This document shows, piece by piece, positions 21,660-30,707 of a DNA stretch of 64,000 nucleotides (its first letter is position 1; each line of letters starts with the position of its first letter). The notes under the pieces were generated by a model. The model saw nothing but the letters and a program-made list of their open reading frames with translations, had not been told where the DNA came from and ran no database searches. The stretch spans positions 233,404-297,403 of the forward strand of contig FJOG01000031.1 of NCBI GenBank assembly GCA_900073065.1, in the 5' to 3' direction. The DNA is from Phialocephala subalpina (Eukaryota > Ascomycota > Leotiomycetes > Helotiales > Mollisiaceae). The translations under genes and the position numbers were made by a program.

Positions 21660-23341
21660 GACCATGCCACTTGTAAAATCTCACTTACCCTTTTCCTCTC
21701 CCAATTCCCGATGCTTCCTGAGGATAGGGAGGACATTATCAACGAATTCGTGGGCAGAGGCCCTTTTTTGTATTGTTGCAGTGCGGAGCGATGGTTCGAC
21801 AAAGTAGCGTTCTGAGAATACTATTAGCAAGAGTATCAAACAATTCTAATAAGCTTTTCCTATTCTTAAGCCTTGCCATATTACTCACTGCTCTTATATG
21901 TGCCCCTCATGACAAGTGCCGAAGACCAAATGCAGTTCAGATCCAGTAAACATGCACTTCGCCATGTCAGGAGTCAGAAAATCATGTCTCTCACCGATTT
22001 TTCTCGATGAGTCGAATATTAGGCACTTATTCGAGGCAGAAATAGGAGCTTGAAGAGGTCACGCTCTAAGTTAGCGCTTCGTTTCAGCCTTTCCAACGTT
22101 GTTCACGGGCAGACTGTCAATCGCGAGACTGGGGCTTCATTGGCACGAGGAAAGCCACATTCTCTTGAGTTGGTGGCCTCGCCCAGTCAGCCTTCGCCAA
22201 GAACCAACAATACGCGCTGACCTTTCGGCGGCCCCGCGACAGAGACAGAACATCGCAATAGAACCTCGCATTGTGAAAGAAATCAAGGAAGGATAAGGCA
22301 GGGAGTAAATGACTCCTGTGAAATTGATTATACAGAAGGTTTAGAAAGGTTTCGAAGATCTTGGGATGAGGTTTTCGTTACCCGAATCTTTCGAGGTAAT
22401 TTTAAAGGAGCGCAGATGCGAGAGGCCCAAGACTCCTGCAATACGACCTTAAAGCAAACACTTGATACCCAATAATTTCTCCCAGCACGACAATATAACC
22501 CTATAAGCTAAGTGGTGGTTGATTAAACGGGTAAGAAACTGACAAGGCTGTGTTGCTCGTTGTGTAACATGATCCTAACATCAAGGCAGAAGTGACCGAT
22601 CTCGTGGCCGTCAAACCGAGGCTGAGCTTAACATGCTACAGGGATGAAATCAGAGCGCAGCTATGGATTTGACTTCAAAGGCTCGGCGTCATCCTGCACA
22701 GCTGCCATCACGCTTGAACAATTTTCGACATCCGCAAGAATGCCAGCAATACTTATATATAATAATAAATTCCTTTTTTTATAAGATTTTATATAAATTA
22801 TTAAAAAATTAAAAAGTTTCTTTTATTATTTATTTTAAAAAATAAATAAAATTCTTTATTATTTATAAAAATAAGAATTAAATTTATAAATTAATTAAAT
22901 ATATATTATAATAATTCTGATTTTATTATAATTTACGAATAAAAATTATTAAAAAGAAAATAATAAATTTAATTTTATAAATTTATAAATTTTAAAATAT
23001 TTTATATATATAAATCCAAATTCTTTTAAATTTAAAGTTTTAATTTTACAAAGTGTAATTTAGTTATTTTTATACCCTTTCCCACGATTATAATTTATTA
23101 TAATTAATAGAAATTATAAACTTTTAAAGTAAAAATCGCGATTTCTAGGTTTTAAAGCTTGAAGGCGTTTTTGCGAAGCCTGAAAATACCTAGAAAATGC
23201 TTTGTGCGCACAGACTTATGAGGTTGAGCTCGTAATGACTATATGTTTTTCATATTGTGCAGAGGAGTTTCGCAGCTTGCTTGTAGTCTAGAGGAAACTC
23301 ATCCTAAACAGCAATGAGATTCGTGGAGATATATTGAAAAC
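21660..23341. other. Gene-free stretch containing an AT-rich block
   Basis: No intact gene. From 22285 to about 22450 one frame shows coding-like text (TEGLERFRRSWDEVF, TRIFRGNFKGAQMREA), perhaps a gene remnant, but no start or family is seen. From about 22745 to 23110 the sequence is extremely AT-rich (listed separately). Confidence 0.45.
22745..23110. other. Extremely AT-rich block
   Basis: About 365 bp composed almost wholly of A and T, with borders to normal-composition DNA on both sides. It has no open frame and resembles the larger block at 59341-60163. Such islands in moulds often are RIP-eroded transposons; no element can be identified in it. Confidence 0.6.
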
Positions 23342-23704
23342 TTAAAGCTGATAAGTTCTGAGAATGGCGACCAAGAACTCTTCAGGTACTTGGTTGTCAT
23401 AGTAGATGTCATTTTTATGCTTCTCTTTTAATGCACACAGACCATTAGCTTGTCTATACAGAAGGCTCCAAATCTTAAATTCGCTAAACATATAGGCGAT
23501 GGCATTTCTAATTACCCGCTCCCAGAAGTCCGTGGTTTGTGATACAGTGGGATGTGGTTGACCACGAGTATCCAGCAACCCGTCATTCCGATGCTCGCTC
23601 CATAATATAGTATTGGGAAAGTACCCATGATCCTCTCTTAGCAACCGGAGTTTGTCTCCCGCTACAGAAAAACTGGCAGCTAGTATCCTCTTGCGCCGTT
23701 CCAA
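23342..23704 (-). CDS. Hypothetical protein, 120 aa (possible gene fragment)
   Basis: An open frame MERRKRILAASFSVAGDKL...VPEEFLVAILRTYQL. Composition is protein-like, with WERVIRNAIAYMFSEFKIWSLL and LRLLREDHGYFPNTILW stretches and an acidic/basic mix. No signal, membrane segment or known motif. Its position beside the AT-rich block suggests it may be the remaining 3' part of a larger gene. Confidence 0.3.
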   Translation of the reverse strand: MERRKRILAASFSVAGDKLRLLREDHGYFPNTILWSEHRNDGLLDTRGQPHPTVSQTTDFWERVIRNAIAYMFSEFKIWSLLYRQANGLCALKEKHKNDIYYDNQVPEEFLVAILRTYQL

Positions 23705-24291
23705 GCCGCAAGTCCCAATTTGCTGGGAAACGGCAAGGAGCTTGGGTAGATCAGGTAGCCAATGGGCACTATTCCTGTCTCAGTGGGATGGTCTGATTCC
23801 TTAACCTTTGAAATATATGGGGTGGCTGGGACTTGCTTGTCGAATAGAGCTGCCTGGCGGGGCAACCCGCACTGACAGCAAGGCGCCGAGAGTGCCGAGG
23901 ACGCCCTGTATAGAGCCTCGCCGGTTCACCGACGACCTGCCTAACGAGATGCAGTCCTGCTCAAATCAAAACCAATACGACGCCGAAAAGAGGTCTGCAA
24001 GTCTCGCACTAAGCATGGATGCAGTGCAGCCGCACGTCCGGCTACACTGGGTGACGTGTCTTGGGCTGCGCCAGCCAGGTTCGCACCGGCTGCGGGCGCC
24101 CTAGATTTCTTTTTTTGCTCGGCTCCTGCGCCGCGGAGAGACGGTAAAGAGCAAGACTCTATCGAGATATCAAAACCCTCGTACCTTCGTAAAGTTTGCG
24201 ACGTCTTCGATACATATTCATATTTGCACCGAGGCAACGGAGCGCAGTACGTGTTGCGATCTGCGTTTGCAGAGAAGGCTAAACTACGAGG
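23705..24291. other. Intergenic
   Basis: No supported gene. Overlapping short frames on both strands here have GC-rich, Pro/Arg/Ala-biased text without motifs. The right end is the presumed promoter of the membrane protein at 24292. Confidence 0.4.
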
Positions 24292-25032
24292 ATGATGCAG
24301 AACCAACAGATCCCCATGGTGGGGTCCCAAACCGTGTTGCCTCCTGCAAATAACAACACGTTCTCTCTGGCCAACGTCTTTGGAGTCTTTCTGACCTTGA
24401 GCTTTTGTCTGCTCACACAGCCATTCGGCAGTCTACTCTATGCAAAGCCTGCTGGCGTCTTTGGCCGGATCGTATTCTTCTTTTGGCGCCTCAATCCTCT
24501 GGCTTGTCTCGCTGAAGCGGTCTTGATCCTCTATGGCCTCCTCGATGCCATTTGGATGGCCATCAGGAACCTTCACAGTGCGCCAACAACTCGAGTCGGT
24601 TTTGGAGAAAGTATGCATATCGCTGCCACTGCAATTCTCCTACTCCGAGGGCACGGCCGTCTTCCTGAACATTGGAGAGCTATCACTGTTGAAGATACAG
24701 AGCAGTCCTCTGGACCAGGGCCTACCACGGGTATCGATGAGCAAGATCAAGAAGAGCCACCCCCAGCCTACGAAGCCCATCCTCAACCTTCTGGTGCTGA
24801 AGGCTCACGCGCCGACGAAGTTTCGATATCCAGCCCGCCTGAGGACGAAGTTTCCGGCCCATTGCAGACCGAAAGTTCTGATGAGGTTAACGGTTTCAAT
24901 CATGTTGCGCAAGACGCGAATGACGCTCGTTCGACGTCACGCCAAGATGCCAATGGACCAAATACTCCAGAGTCATACACAGATTACCCTTCTTCGTCTC
25001 GTAATCGTAGTGAGTACTTTCCAAACCAATGA
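24292..25032 (+). CDS. Membrane protein with PPxY motif, possibly exon 1 of a larger gene
   Basis: The open frame gives 246 residues. The N-terminal half has hydrophobic segments (FGVFLTLSFCLLTQPFGSLLYA, VFGRIVFFFWRL, LACLAEAVLILYGLLDAIWM). The C-terminal half is a polar, Pro/Ser/Glu-rich, probably disordered tail containing PPPAYEAHP, a PPxY site of the kind bound by WW domains of Rsp5/Nedd4-type ligases. The frame ends 13 bp before a large hairpin. A second open frame of polytopic type follows at 25226-26287 and lacks an early ATG, so both may be exons of one gene. No splice pair joins the two cleanly: the strongest donor (GTGAGT, 25012) is out of phase with the usable acceptors. Confidence 0.5.
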   Translation: MMQNQQIPMVGSQTVLPPANNNTFSLANVFGVFLTLSFCLLTQPFGSLLYAKPAGVFGRIVFFFWRLNPLACLAEAVLILYGLLDAIWMAIRNLHSAPTTRVGFGESMHIAATAILLLRGHGRLPEHWRAITVEDTEQSSGPGPTTGIDEQDQEEPPPAYEAHPQPSGAEGSRADEVSISSPPEDEVSGPLQTESSDEVNGFNHVAQDANDARSTSRQDANGPNTPESYTDYPSSSRNRSEYFPNQ

Positions 25033-25045
25033 TTCCCTTGCCACC

Positions 25046-25200
25046 ATGTTCTTCCATGAGCTGTGGAGTCGTACTCCTGAGTGTTGAGAGTGATTAAAAC
25101 TAAACAATAATTCTTTGCGACCGAGTTTCCAAGAGCTTGCAAGGGTGTTTGTTAGTCACTCTCAACACTCCGTAGTATGACTCCACAGCTCATGGAACAT
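25046..25200. repeat. MITE-like hairpin with 45-bp inverted arms
   Basis: The left arm 25046-25093 and right arm 25156-25200 are inverted copies of each other: TCCATGAGCTGTGGAGTC on the left matches GACTCCACAGCTCATGGA on the right, and GAGTGTTGAGAGTGA matches TCACTCTCAACACTC. About four mismatches and one 3-nt gap are seen. The spacer is 62 bp. Size (155 bp), terminal inverted repeats and lack of coding capacity fit a miniature inverted-repeat element; no target duplication is obvious. Confidence 0.75.
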
Positions 25201-25372
25201 CACCTCAATTGCACAACGTTCCCAGCAGGCGGTGGCTGATTCTGAATGCAAAGCTGTTGCTCCTGTTGCCGCTATCCCTTCCACAACAACAGTTCCATCA
25301 AACAGCAGCCGAGAAACATCAGAACAGGAAGAGGGCCGACGGCAAGCTCCTGATAGCGAAGCCGGCTCGAAC

Positions 25373-26287
25373 ATGGAATTCAACGTCAGGAACGCTCTGG
25401 GACGCGAGGTGCTCGCTCACTTCGAGCTCCTCATAAGCCTTGTTACTTTCATCTCCGTGGTTGTGGTAATCGTAAAGCTTGCCTCCGCTATCATTCCGTT
25501 ATACATCCGCGTCGCAGTCTGGTCCATGGTCGGAGGATGGACTTCGGTCCAAATCCTTCTTACAGTATCTCAACGCAAGGAAGTCGACGACATTAACCCT
25601 ACAACCTTGTTGCGAACCACTATGGCACTGGAAGAAAAGCTGCACCACCGTGTCGTCTGGTTCGTGCTTTCGCTACTGCTACTTCCTGTGTTTGGATATA
25701 TCACCTTCATTATGCTCTATAGGACGGCGGGCTTGCCTTTCGTGATGGGAACTGTTTTTGAGATCGTCTTCCTTGCCTATGCTTTGGTATTGGATGGCGG
25801 TCTTGTGATTTCAGGACTCTTCGTTCGGGCATTTTCATGCATTGGCAACCGAAAGCGATCAGGTCAGTGTATCACCGGACCCTGCAAACTTGTCCGCAAA
25901 TTTCGTGCCAAAGATGTCATCATTTTTGGGGTTGCCTTGCTTGTGGCGGGAGCCGTTGGAATATTTACCTGGTTCTCAGTGGTAGAGTGCATAATCCACC
26001 CTCAGTGCAACCGGGTGCTGTTCACATACTCACTTTGGCCCGTGACCGCTATGCTGTGGTTGTGGTTCTTCTTGCCGGCGCTTTCGTTCATGATTTCCTC
26101 GAAAATCTTATCTGTCGAAGATGGACTGAAGCCAGCAGGGATCGAAATTGCGGCGTTAATCTGGAACTTGCTCATGACAGCCTTCATATTCACGGGCACA
26201 ATGACGATGTATGACGCCAATGGGACGTACAAGCCGGGTTGGCTTGATTGGCTTGGCAGACTCGGGCGGTCGATTCGAGTGACCTGA
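25373..26287 (+). CDS. Polytopic membrane protein (hypothetical), possibly second part of a split gene
   Basis: The first ATG of the open frame is at 25373 (MEFNVRNALG), but coding-like text extends upstream in frame to about 25181, including SRETSEQEEGRRQAPDSEAGSN, so the true start may be an upstream exon. From 25373 it is 304 residues. Hydrophobic helices: LISLVTFISVVVVIVKLASAII, VAVWSMVGGWTSVQILL, VVWFVLSLLLLPVFGYITFIML, FVMGTVFEIVFLAYALVL, IIFGVALLVAGAVGIFTWFSV, WPVTAMLWLWFFLPALSFMI and IAALIWNLLMTAFIFTGT, about seven in all. Two CIxxxxC-type pairs lie in loops. No family recognised. Confidence 0.55.
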   Translation: MEFNVRNALGREVLAHFELLISLVTFISVVVVIVKLASAIIPLYIRVAVWSMVGGWTSVQILLTVSQRKEVDDINPTTLLRTTMALEEKLHHRVVWFVLSLLLLPVFGYITFIMLYRTAGLPFVMGTVFEIVFLAYALVLDGGLVISGLFVRAFSCIGNRKRSGQCITGPCKLVRKFRAKDVIIFGVALLVAGAVGIFTWFSVVECIIHPQCNRVLFTYSLWPVTAMLWLWFFLPALSFMISSKILSVEDGLKPAGIEIAALIWNLLMTAFIFTGTMTMYDANGTYKPGWLDWLGRLGRSIRVT

Positions 26288-26550
26288 AGCGGCGGCGAGT
26301 TCGAAAAATGGTCAGATCTGGAAGCCGGAAAGTGGAGTATGTATTTCATAAAGAAGAGTGATGTTTCGTTAAGCTTTGTCAGTTGAGGGGTCATGATCGA
26401 GATGCCTGGAAGGATCCGTCACATGTTGGCATGAAGCCACTTGATCCGTGACTCATCGGTTTACTAGGGAGTTCCGCCTGGTCAGGATGAGTCGGTGATA
26501 TCACTTTATTAGGGAGACATTCCCACTAAGTTAGAAGGGCAGATTTGACC
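26288..26550. other. Intergenic
   Basis: No gene seen. A partly repeated phrase occurs (GATCCGTCACATGTTGG / GATCCGTGACTCATCGG, and ACTAGGGAG / ATTAGGGAG) at about 26411-26515, suggesting a short decayed tandem duplication of about 50 bp. Confidence 0.3.
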
Positions 26551-26921
26551 TCAATACCAATCTTTTTGCCCTGGCCACTTCCGCAACTGATAAGCTTGTA
26601 CAAGAAGGACTTTCTGCTTCTTTCTAGTCTTTTTCATCCACCGTTTATCTAATGTATCCGCATGCCTCTCCACAATCTTCTGCAACCTATCCCAATCTTG
26701 CATGACTTTCTGCGACCCTGCTTTGGCTTGTTGGCGCACCTCTGCTAGCTCGGGGAGCGAGCCGGGCGTAAATTGCAAACCAGGATAGAGATTGTTGAAT
26801 TGTAAGCTCCCTTGAGCCCGAACTCGTCTACCTGCTGTGACATTACCGCCATATCTCTTTGACTTGAGGGCAATCTCCCGTTCTCCATCAGCTCACGGAT
26901 CCAATCTTGCTCTGGGGCCAT
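26551..26921 (-). pseudogene. 5' fragment of a fungal gene, frameshifted
   Basis: The ATG at 26921 opens MAPEQDWIRELMENGRLPSS and runs through SQQVDEFGLKG. It then must change frame near 26800 to continue as LQFNNLYPGLQFTPGSLPEL, AEVRQQAKAGSQKVMQDWDRLQKI, ADTLDKRWMKKTRKKQKVLL and AYQLRKWPGQKDWY before a stop. The continuous sense across the break suggests a one- or two-base indel rather than an intron, since there is no room for one. The text resembles the N-terminus of long fungal proteins of unknown function, whose remainder is missing here. I treat it as a truncated, inactivated copy. Confidence 0.5.
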
Positions 26922-27329
26922 GCTGACTTGAGTCTAAGATGATGGCGGAGTTTGTTATGTACCGTGTCCAATGCCAGTGATTTCCAATGCGCTTGGTTTG
27001 CAAGAGGTTGAGCCTACAGAAGGCGGAGAATGTTTGATGATTGATTCTGTTCGTAGTCTGGGCGAGCATTGTAGGATTCGGTGAACAATTCGGACAGAAA
27101 AGCGGTGAGGGAGGAATGCGGACATTTGAGGATGTTCTAGCTTGCATGATTACTCTCAGCTCTAAACTGTAGTGGCTCATCCAAGACCATCCTGGCAGAC
27201 CCAGAAATCATTGCCATGATGGGAGAAAATGTTGAATCTGTCGTTCAAAGGGAGACGCGTTCCTGGCGGGGTGGCGATTATGTCAGCTTGCCGAGAAACA
27301 CTAAACCTTAACTAGAGGGAAGGTGGCGG

Positions 27330-27560
27330 ACTGGGCGTGCAAGTCCTCCTTCCTGCGCGGGGCGTAGAGTCTTTCCTGCCCTGGGAGTAGAGTCTTTCCT
27401 GCGCGGGGCGTAGCGATTGTCCTGGGAGTAGGGTATTTCTGGGAGTAGGGTCTTTCCTAGAAGGCTGCGTAGGGTAAGGAGTAGCGCTTTAATTAATCGT
27501 GAATCGTGAATTGTAGGGGGTATATGGGAGGTAGGAGGTAGGAGGTAGGAAGTGCGCTTC
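27330..27560. repeat. GC-rich minisatellite-like repeats
   Basis: The phrases TCTTTCCTGCGCGGGGCGTAG and CTGGGAGTAGRGT recur in alternation several times between about 27350 and 27450 with unit lengths of 20-30 bp. To the right (27527-27550) GGTAGGA is repeated four times. Copies are imperfect. Confidence 0.6.
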
Positions 27561-28042
27561 GTGCACACTAGTGAGAAGTGTGGAGGTTGAGAGGGTAAGC
27601 GAGCTTGAGGATATACTCTTTACCTCGAGCGATTAGAATCGCGATTAGACGACGTAATCTAAGCTTCTCGCGAGCCGTACGGCGAGGCCTTCCGGCAAAT
27701 ACGAATGTAATTCCTTCTTCCCTTATAAAATACTCAAAATTAGGCCCTCTAGTAAAAGGGAGGCTAGGAGGGCTGCCCTTCTTCTTGTATTCGCTATTTG
27801 CGAATCACATATATACATTAGAGTTAATATTAAACCGGGTCGCCCGAGTTCTTCTTTCAGCGAAATTACTACATTGAGCTTAGGGATCGGGTGCTTAGGC
27901 CAATAGAAGAAGGGGCACGGGCTTCCCAGAGGATATCGGATAGCAGGACTCATTTATCATGGAACTTCACCTCATGAGTGAGCTTCTTCACGCATCACTC
28001 AGGTCTATTACATCTTAACATGATCCAAGTGGGTTTTCAACC

Positions 28043-28140
28043 AGCAGAGGGTGAGGCGAGGGTGATGAGCGCCTGAGCAGAGCGGCGATGGTGACTAACT
28101 GCGTTCGAAGTGAGTCGAGAAGTTTTCGTGTCATCTTACC
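28043..28140. repeat. Left copy of a diverged direct repeat
   Basis: It begins AGCAGAGGGTGAGGCGAGGG and matches 29802-29900 for about 98 bp: the first 23 bases are identical, and further conserved words include TGAYTAAC, GAAGKGAGTYG and a final TTACC. The copies are about 1.76 kb apart in the same orientation. Confidence 0.55.
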
Positions 28141-28314
28141 TATATAATTTCAGACGAAAATTTTGCCCACTAAAGTCCACTTCCGTCTTTGGACCTAAGT
28201 CGTTGCTGCTCTAACCTGAGCAGACCCCTGAGTCCTAAGCACGCTAATGAGTCAGCTGGATTTTGCTTAGGGGGACCTCTTCCGGTCCCCTACAAATCGG
28301 CTATTTTTCATGTT

Positions 28315-28445
28315 GAGAGAGGGGGTGGAAATCGGCTCCCTCACGCTGATGCTTCGATTACGCTGGAGCTTGACAGAAGGTAGCATTGAGAAGGGAGCGG
28401 AAACTGGCTCCCTCACGCTGATGTATACGTTGCGGTGGCGCTGCG
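28315..28445. repeat. 71-bp imperfect tandem duplication
   Basis: GGCTCCCTCACGCTGATG occurs at 28334 and again at 28405, within longer similar stretches (GGAAATCGGCTCC / GGAAACTGGCTCC; ACGCTGGAGCT / GCGGTGGCGCT). The two units differ at about a fifth of positions. Confidence 0.55.
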
Positions 28446-28608
28446 CGTTCTATTTTAGGGAGAGGCAGTTTTCGAACCCCCAATTCTATTTTGGTATTCG
28501 GAGTACTACAATTGCGAGTATGCCAGTTTGGAAGACTATAACTCAAAGTGATTGCATTTGACGTACAATATCTTAGCATACTACAAAACGGCGTATGTGT
28601 TTTATTTA

Positions 28609-28670
28609 TACTTCAAGCCAAAGAAGTACAGATTGTAGTAGTATAATCCGAATTACTTTGGCTTGAAGTA
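28609..28670. repeat. Small inverted repeat
   Basis: TACTTCAAGCCAAAG (28609-28623) pairs with CTTTGGCTTGAAGTA (28656-28670), a perfect 15-bp stem with a 32-base loop. It could be an eroded transposon terminus or a chance hairpin in AT-rich DNA. Confidence 0.45.
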
Positions 28671-28863
28671 CACGAATTCGGCCTACTAGAACTTAAAGCA
28701 AGCTGAAATTTTGCACTAAAACTAGGACTACTCTGGATAGTAGTATTAAAGTCTAGAACATTTCTATAGACCCTTGAAAACCTCAAAGATAGGTTGTGTA
28801 GAAGCCAGTTTCTTATTCTTCTTCTATTGATTTTCAAAATTTCTAAAGAGAGATTTATCCAAC

Positions 28864-29124
28864 TTGCCTATCAGTCTTAAGCCATATATACCACTTCCTC
28901 TATTATTTATTTACGTCGACGGTTTTGATCGTGTTCGTGGTCAAAAGCTGTCCCTACATTATAATAATTTTGCTAAAGATGATCTCCTCGATCTCTGTAT
29001 ACAAAATTCTCAAGACCAGTTCCCCAGGCATTCTATTATTATCCCTGTATCTGAAGATCCGATCAATTTAATCAACTTCATTATGCAGCCTCAGTTCTGC
29101 AAACTAGTTAATATAAACAATTAA
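28864..29124 (+). CDS. Orphan open frame, 86 aa (probable remnant)
   Basis: The frame reads MPISLKPYIPLPLLFIYVDGFDRVRGQ, then LHYNNFAKDDLLDLCIQNSQDQFPRH and a C-terminal PVSEDPINLINFIMQPQFCK. The middle is protein-like, but nothing is recognised, and the frame sits among repeats. It may be a piece of a transposon protein. Confidence 0.2.
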   Translation: MPISLKPYIPLPLLFIYVDGFDRVRGQKLSLHYNNFAKDDLLDLCIQNSQDQFPRHSIIIPVSEDPINLINFIMQPQFCKLVNINN

Positions 29125-29801
29125 TAGCCATATTAACGGCGCGTACTGATATTACGACGGCGCTGAGCTAGGTCACTTAACCAAGACAACTATTGCCTTC
29201 TGTCGGTTGCCTGTTACTATTACTTACTATCTGCTGCCTACTATCTATTGCCTATAGTCCGTTGCTTATATAAATACTAAGCTAAGAGCTATATACTTTC
29301 CTGCTCCTTAGTTTAGTGTCCTTCAATTATACGAGATTCTTGGTTTGTACTATGGCCTTGCCAGAGCCGTTCCACTAGCAGTCTATTTCGGCACTGATTA
29401 GTTAGTGTTTATTAGGCGTTATAGCAGGCCCGAGGATCTGCCGGGGGTTTGGTGCCTTGCACTTCTCTCTCGTCGGGATCGATGCTCTCTTGAGGATTTG
29501 CCGAGGAGAACTTGTTAGGGTCTCTCGTCGGGGTCGACACACTCTGCATTAACTAGTCCGACGCCTCCGACAAATATTAATAAGTGCCGCAGATGAGAAT
29601 CACCCATAAGAGTACAATAAGGTTCTAGTCTAGATTAGAAAGATGATGTATTTTGAGGGGATCCTATTTAGGCTCCCTAGGAGCCGTGCTGGGTTCCCCC
29701 GAACATAGTCGTGTAGAGTTGACAACTTTCGCACTAGCAAAACTAAAGTAGATCATGATTGGTCGCTAGAACGGGAAGCAGGACCGTGACTGAGTAGCCT
29801 G

Positions 29802-29900
29802 AGCAGAGGGTGAGGCGAGGGTGAGTAGCGCCTAAGTAGAGGGGCAACGTTGATTAACCATGTTGGAAGGGAGTTGGAAGAAATGCCGTCTGAAATTACC
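29802..29900. repeat. Right copy of the diverged direct repeat
   Basis: This is the partner of 28043-28140 (see there). It lies directly upstream of the FG-rich open frame at 29938. Confidence 0.55.
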
Positions 29901-29937
29901 ATGAGAAAGCCACGAGAAAGAAGAACGAGCAACGAGG

Positions 29938-30540
29938 ATGCAGAACCGCAAAGATGAAATGCGAGTTGAAGAGGAGAAAAAGGAGTTGTCACGAAAGACG
30001 AATACAACGATGGCTGCAAATCGCAAGAATGTCAATCATACCTGCATTACTTTCCCTCGAGTCCCAGGCTCGACTTCCTTTGGGACAACTTCTCAAGCCA
30101 ATGCCTCCACCTCCACGCCTCCTATCAGTCCTTTCGGCAGACAGTCCAGTAACCCCAACTTTCAACCCCAGGTCTCCAGTTCGACCACACACACCAGTCC
30201 ATTCGGTGTACCGTCCGGAGCCTTCAATACAGTTCCTCAGACTAATGCTTCTGTCCCTATGCCTCACACTAGTTCATTCAGTGTCCCCTCTGGTACATTT
30301 ACTTCACCTCTTCAAACCGGCACCACTCTACACATCAGTCCCTTTGGTATACCCTTCAATACCTTTGCGTCAACACCCCAAGCCGGCGCCGCTCCAGGTC
30401 CCAGCCTCTTCGGACAAACATCGCAGGGCAACATATATTATGGCGGTGGTTACTTCGGCGCCTTCGGCGCACCGCCCCAGTCCCAGCCCTACAGAGCACA
30501 AACCTACACCATCCCTTTGAATTTGCGTCCAACTCCATAG
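29938..30540 (+). CDS. Low-complexity FG-dipeptide protein (orphan)
   Basis: The open frame has 200 codons; a second in-frame ATG at 30010 (MAANRKNVNH) is an equally good start. After a charged leader the protein is Ser/Thr/Pro/Gln-rich with spaced Phe-Gly motifs: STSFGTTSQ, ISPFGRQS, TSPFGVPSGAF, ISPFGIPFNTF, PSLFGQTSQG and GGYFGAFGAPP, seven FG in all, plus a degenerate SSFSVPSGTF unit. This looks like the FG-repeat domain of nucleoporins, but there is no structured nucleoporin domain, and no family match is claimed. A second frame is also open over most of the same interval, which weakens the coding evidence. Confidence 0.4.
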   Translation: MQNRKDEMRVEEEKKELSRKTNTTMAANRKNVNHTCITFPRVPGSTSFGTTSQANASTSTPPISPFGRQSSNPNFQPQVSSSTTHTSPFGVPSGAFNTVPQTNASVPMPHTSSFSVPSGTFTSPLQTGTTLHISPFGIPFNTFASTPQAGAAPGPSLFGQTSQGNIYYGGGYFGAFGAPPQSQPYRAQTYTIPLNLRPTP

Positions 30541-30707
30541 CACGGTTGGTATGATTCGGCGATAGAAAGAGGAAAGGATTGATAACAGAACTGAATCTTC
30601 CTGCAAAACAGAGCTCTGTGATTACTATTAGCAAGGGTATAGAACTCTCCCGATATACTTTTCCGACTCCAAAGCCTCCTAACCCAACAATTTCCTCGCA
30701 TGCTCTC

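Larger units (their letters stand above)
26922..29937. other. 3-kb gene-poor, repeat-rich region
   Basis: No complete gene is supported. The region holds GC-rich short-period repeats at 27330-27560, a diverged direct repeat pair at its ends (28043-28140 and 29802-29900), a 71-bp tandem duplication near 28315-28445, a small inverted repeat at 28609-28670, an orphan open frame at 28864-29124 and a second tandem duplication near 29431-29550. Together these suggest an old mobile-element landing zone. Confidence 0.5.

Noticed and set aside
27605..27877. A 90-codon + frame
   Set aside because: Arg/Leu/Ile-rich text with no motif in a repeat region; most likely chance.
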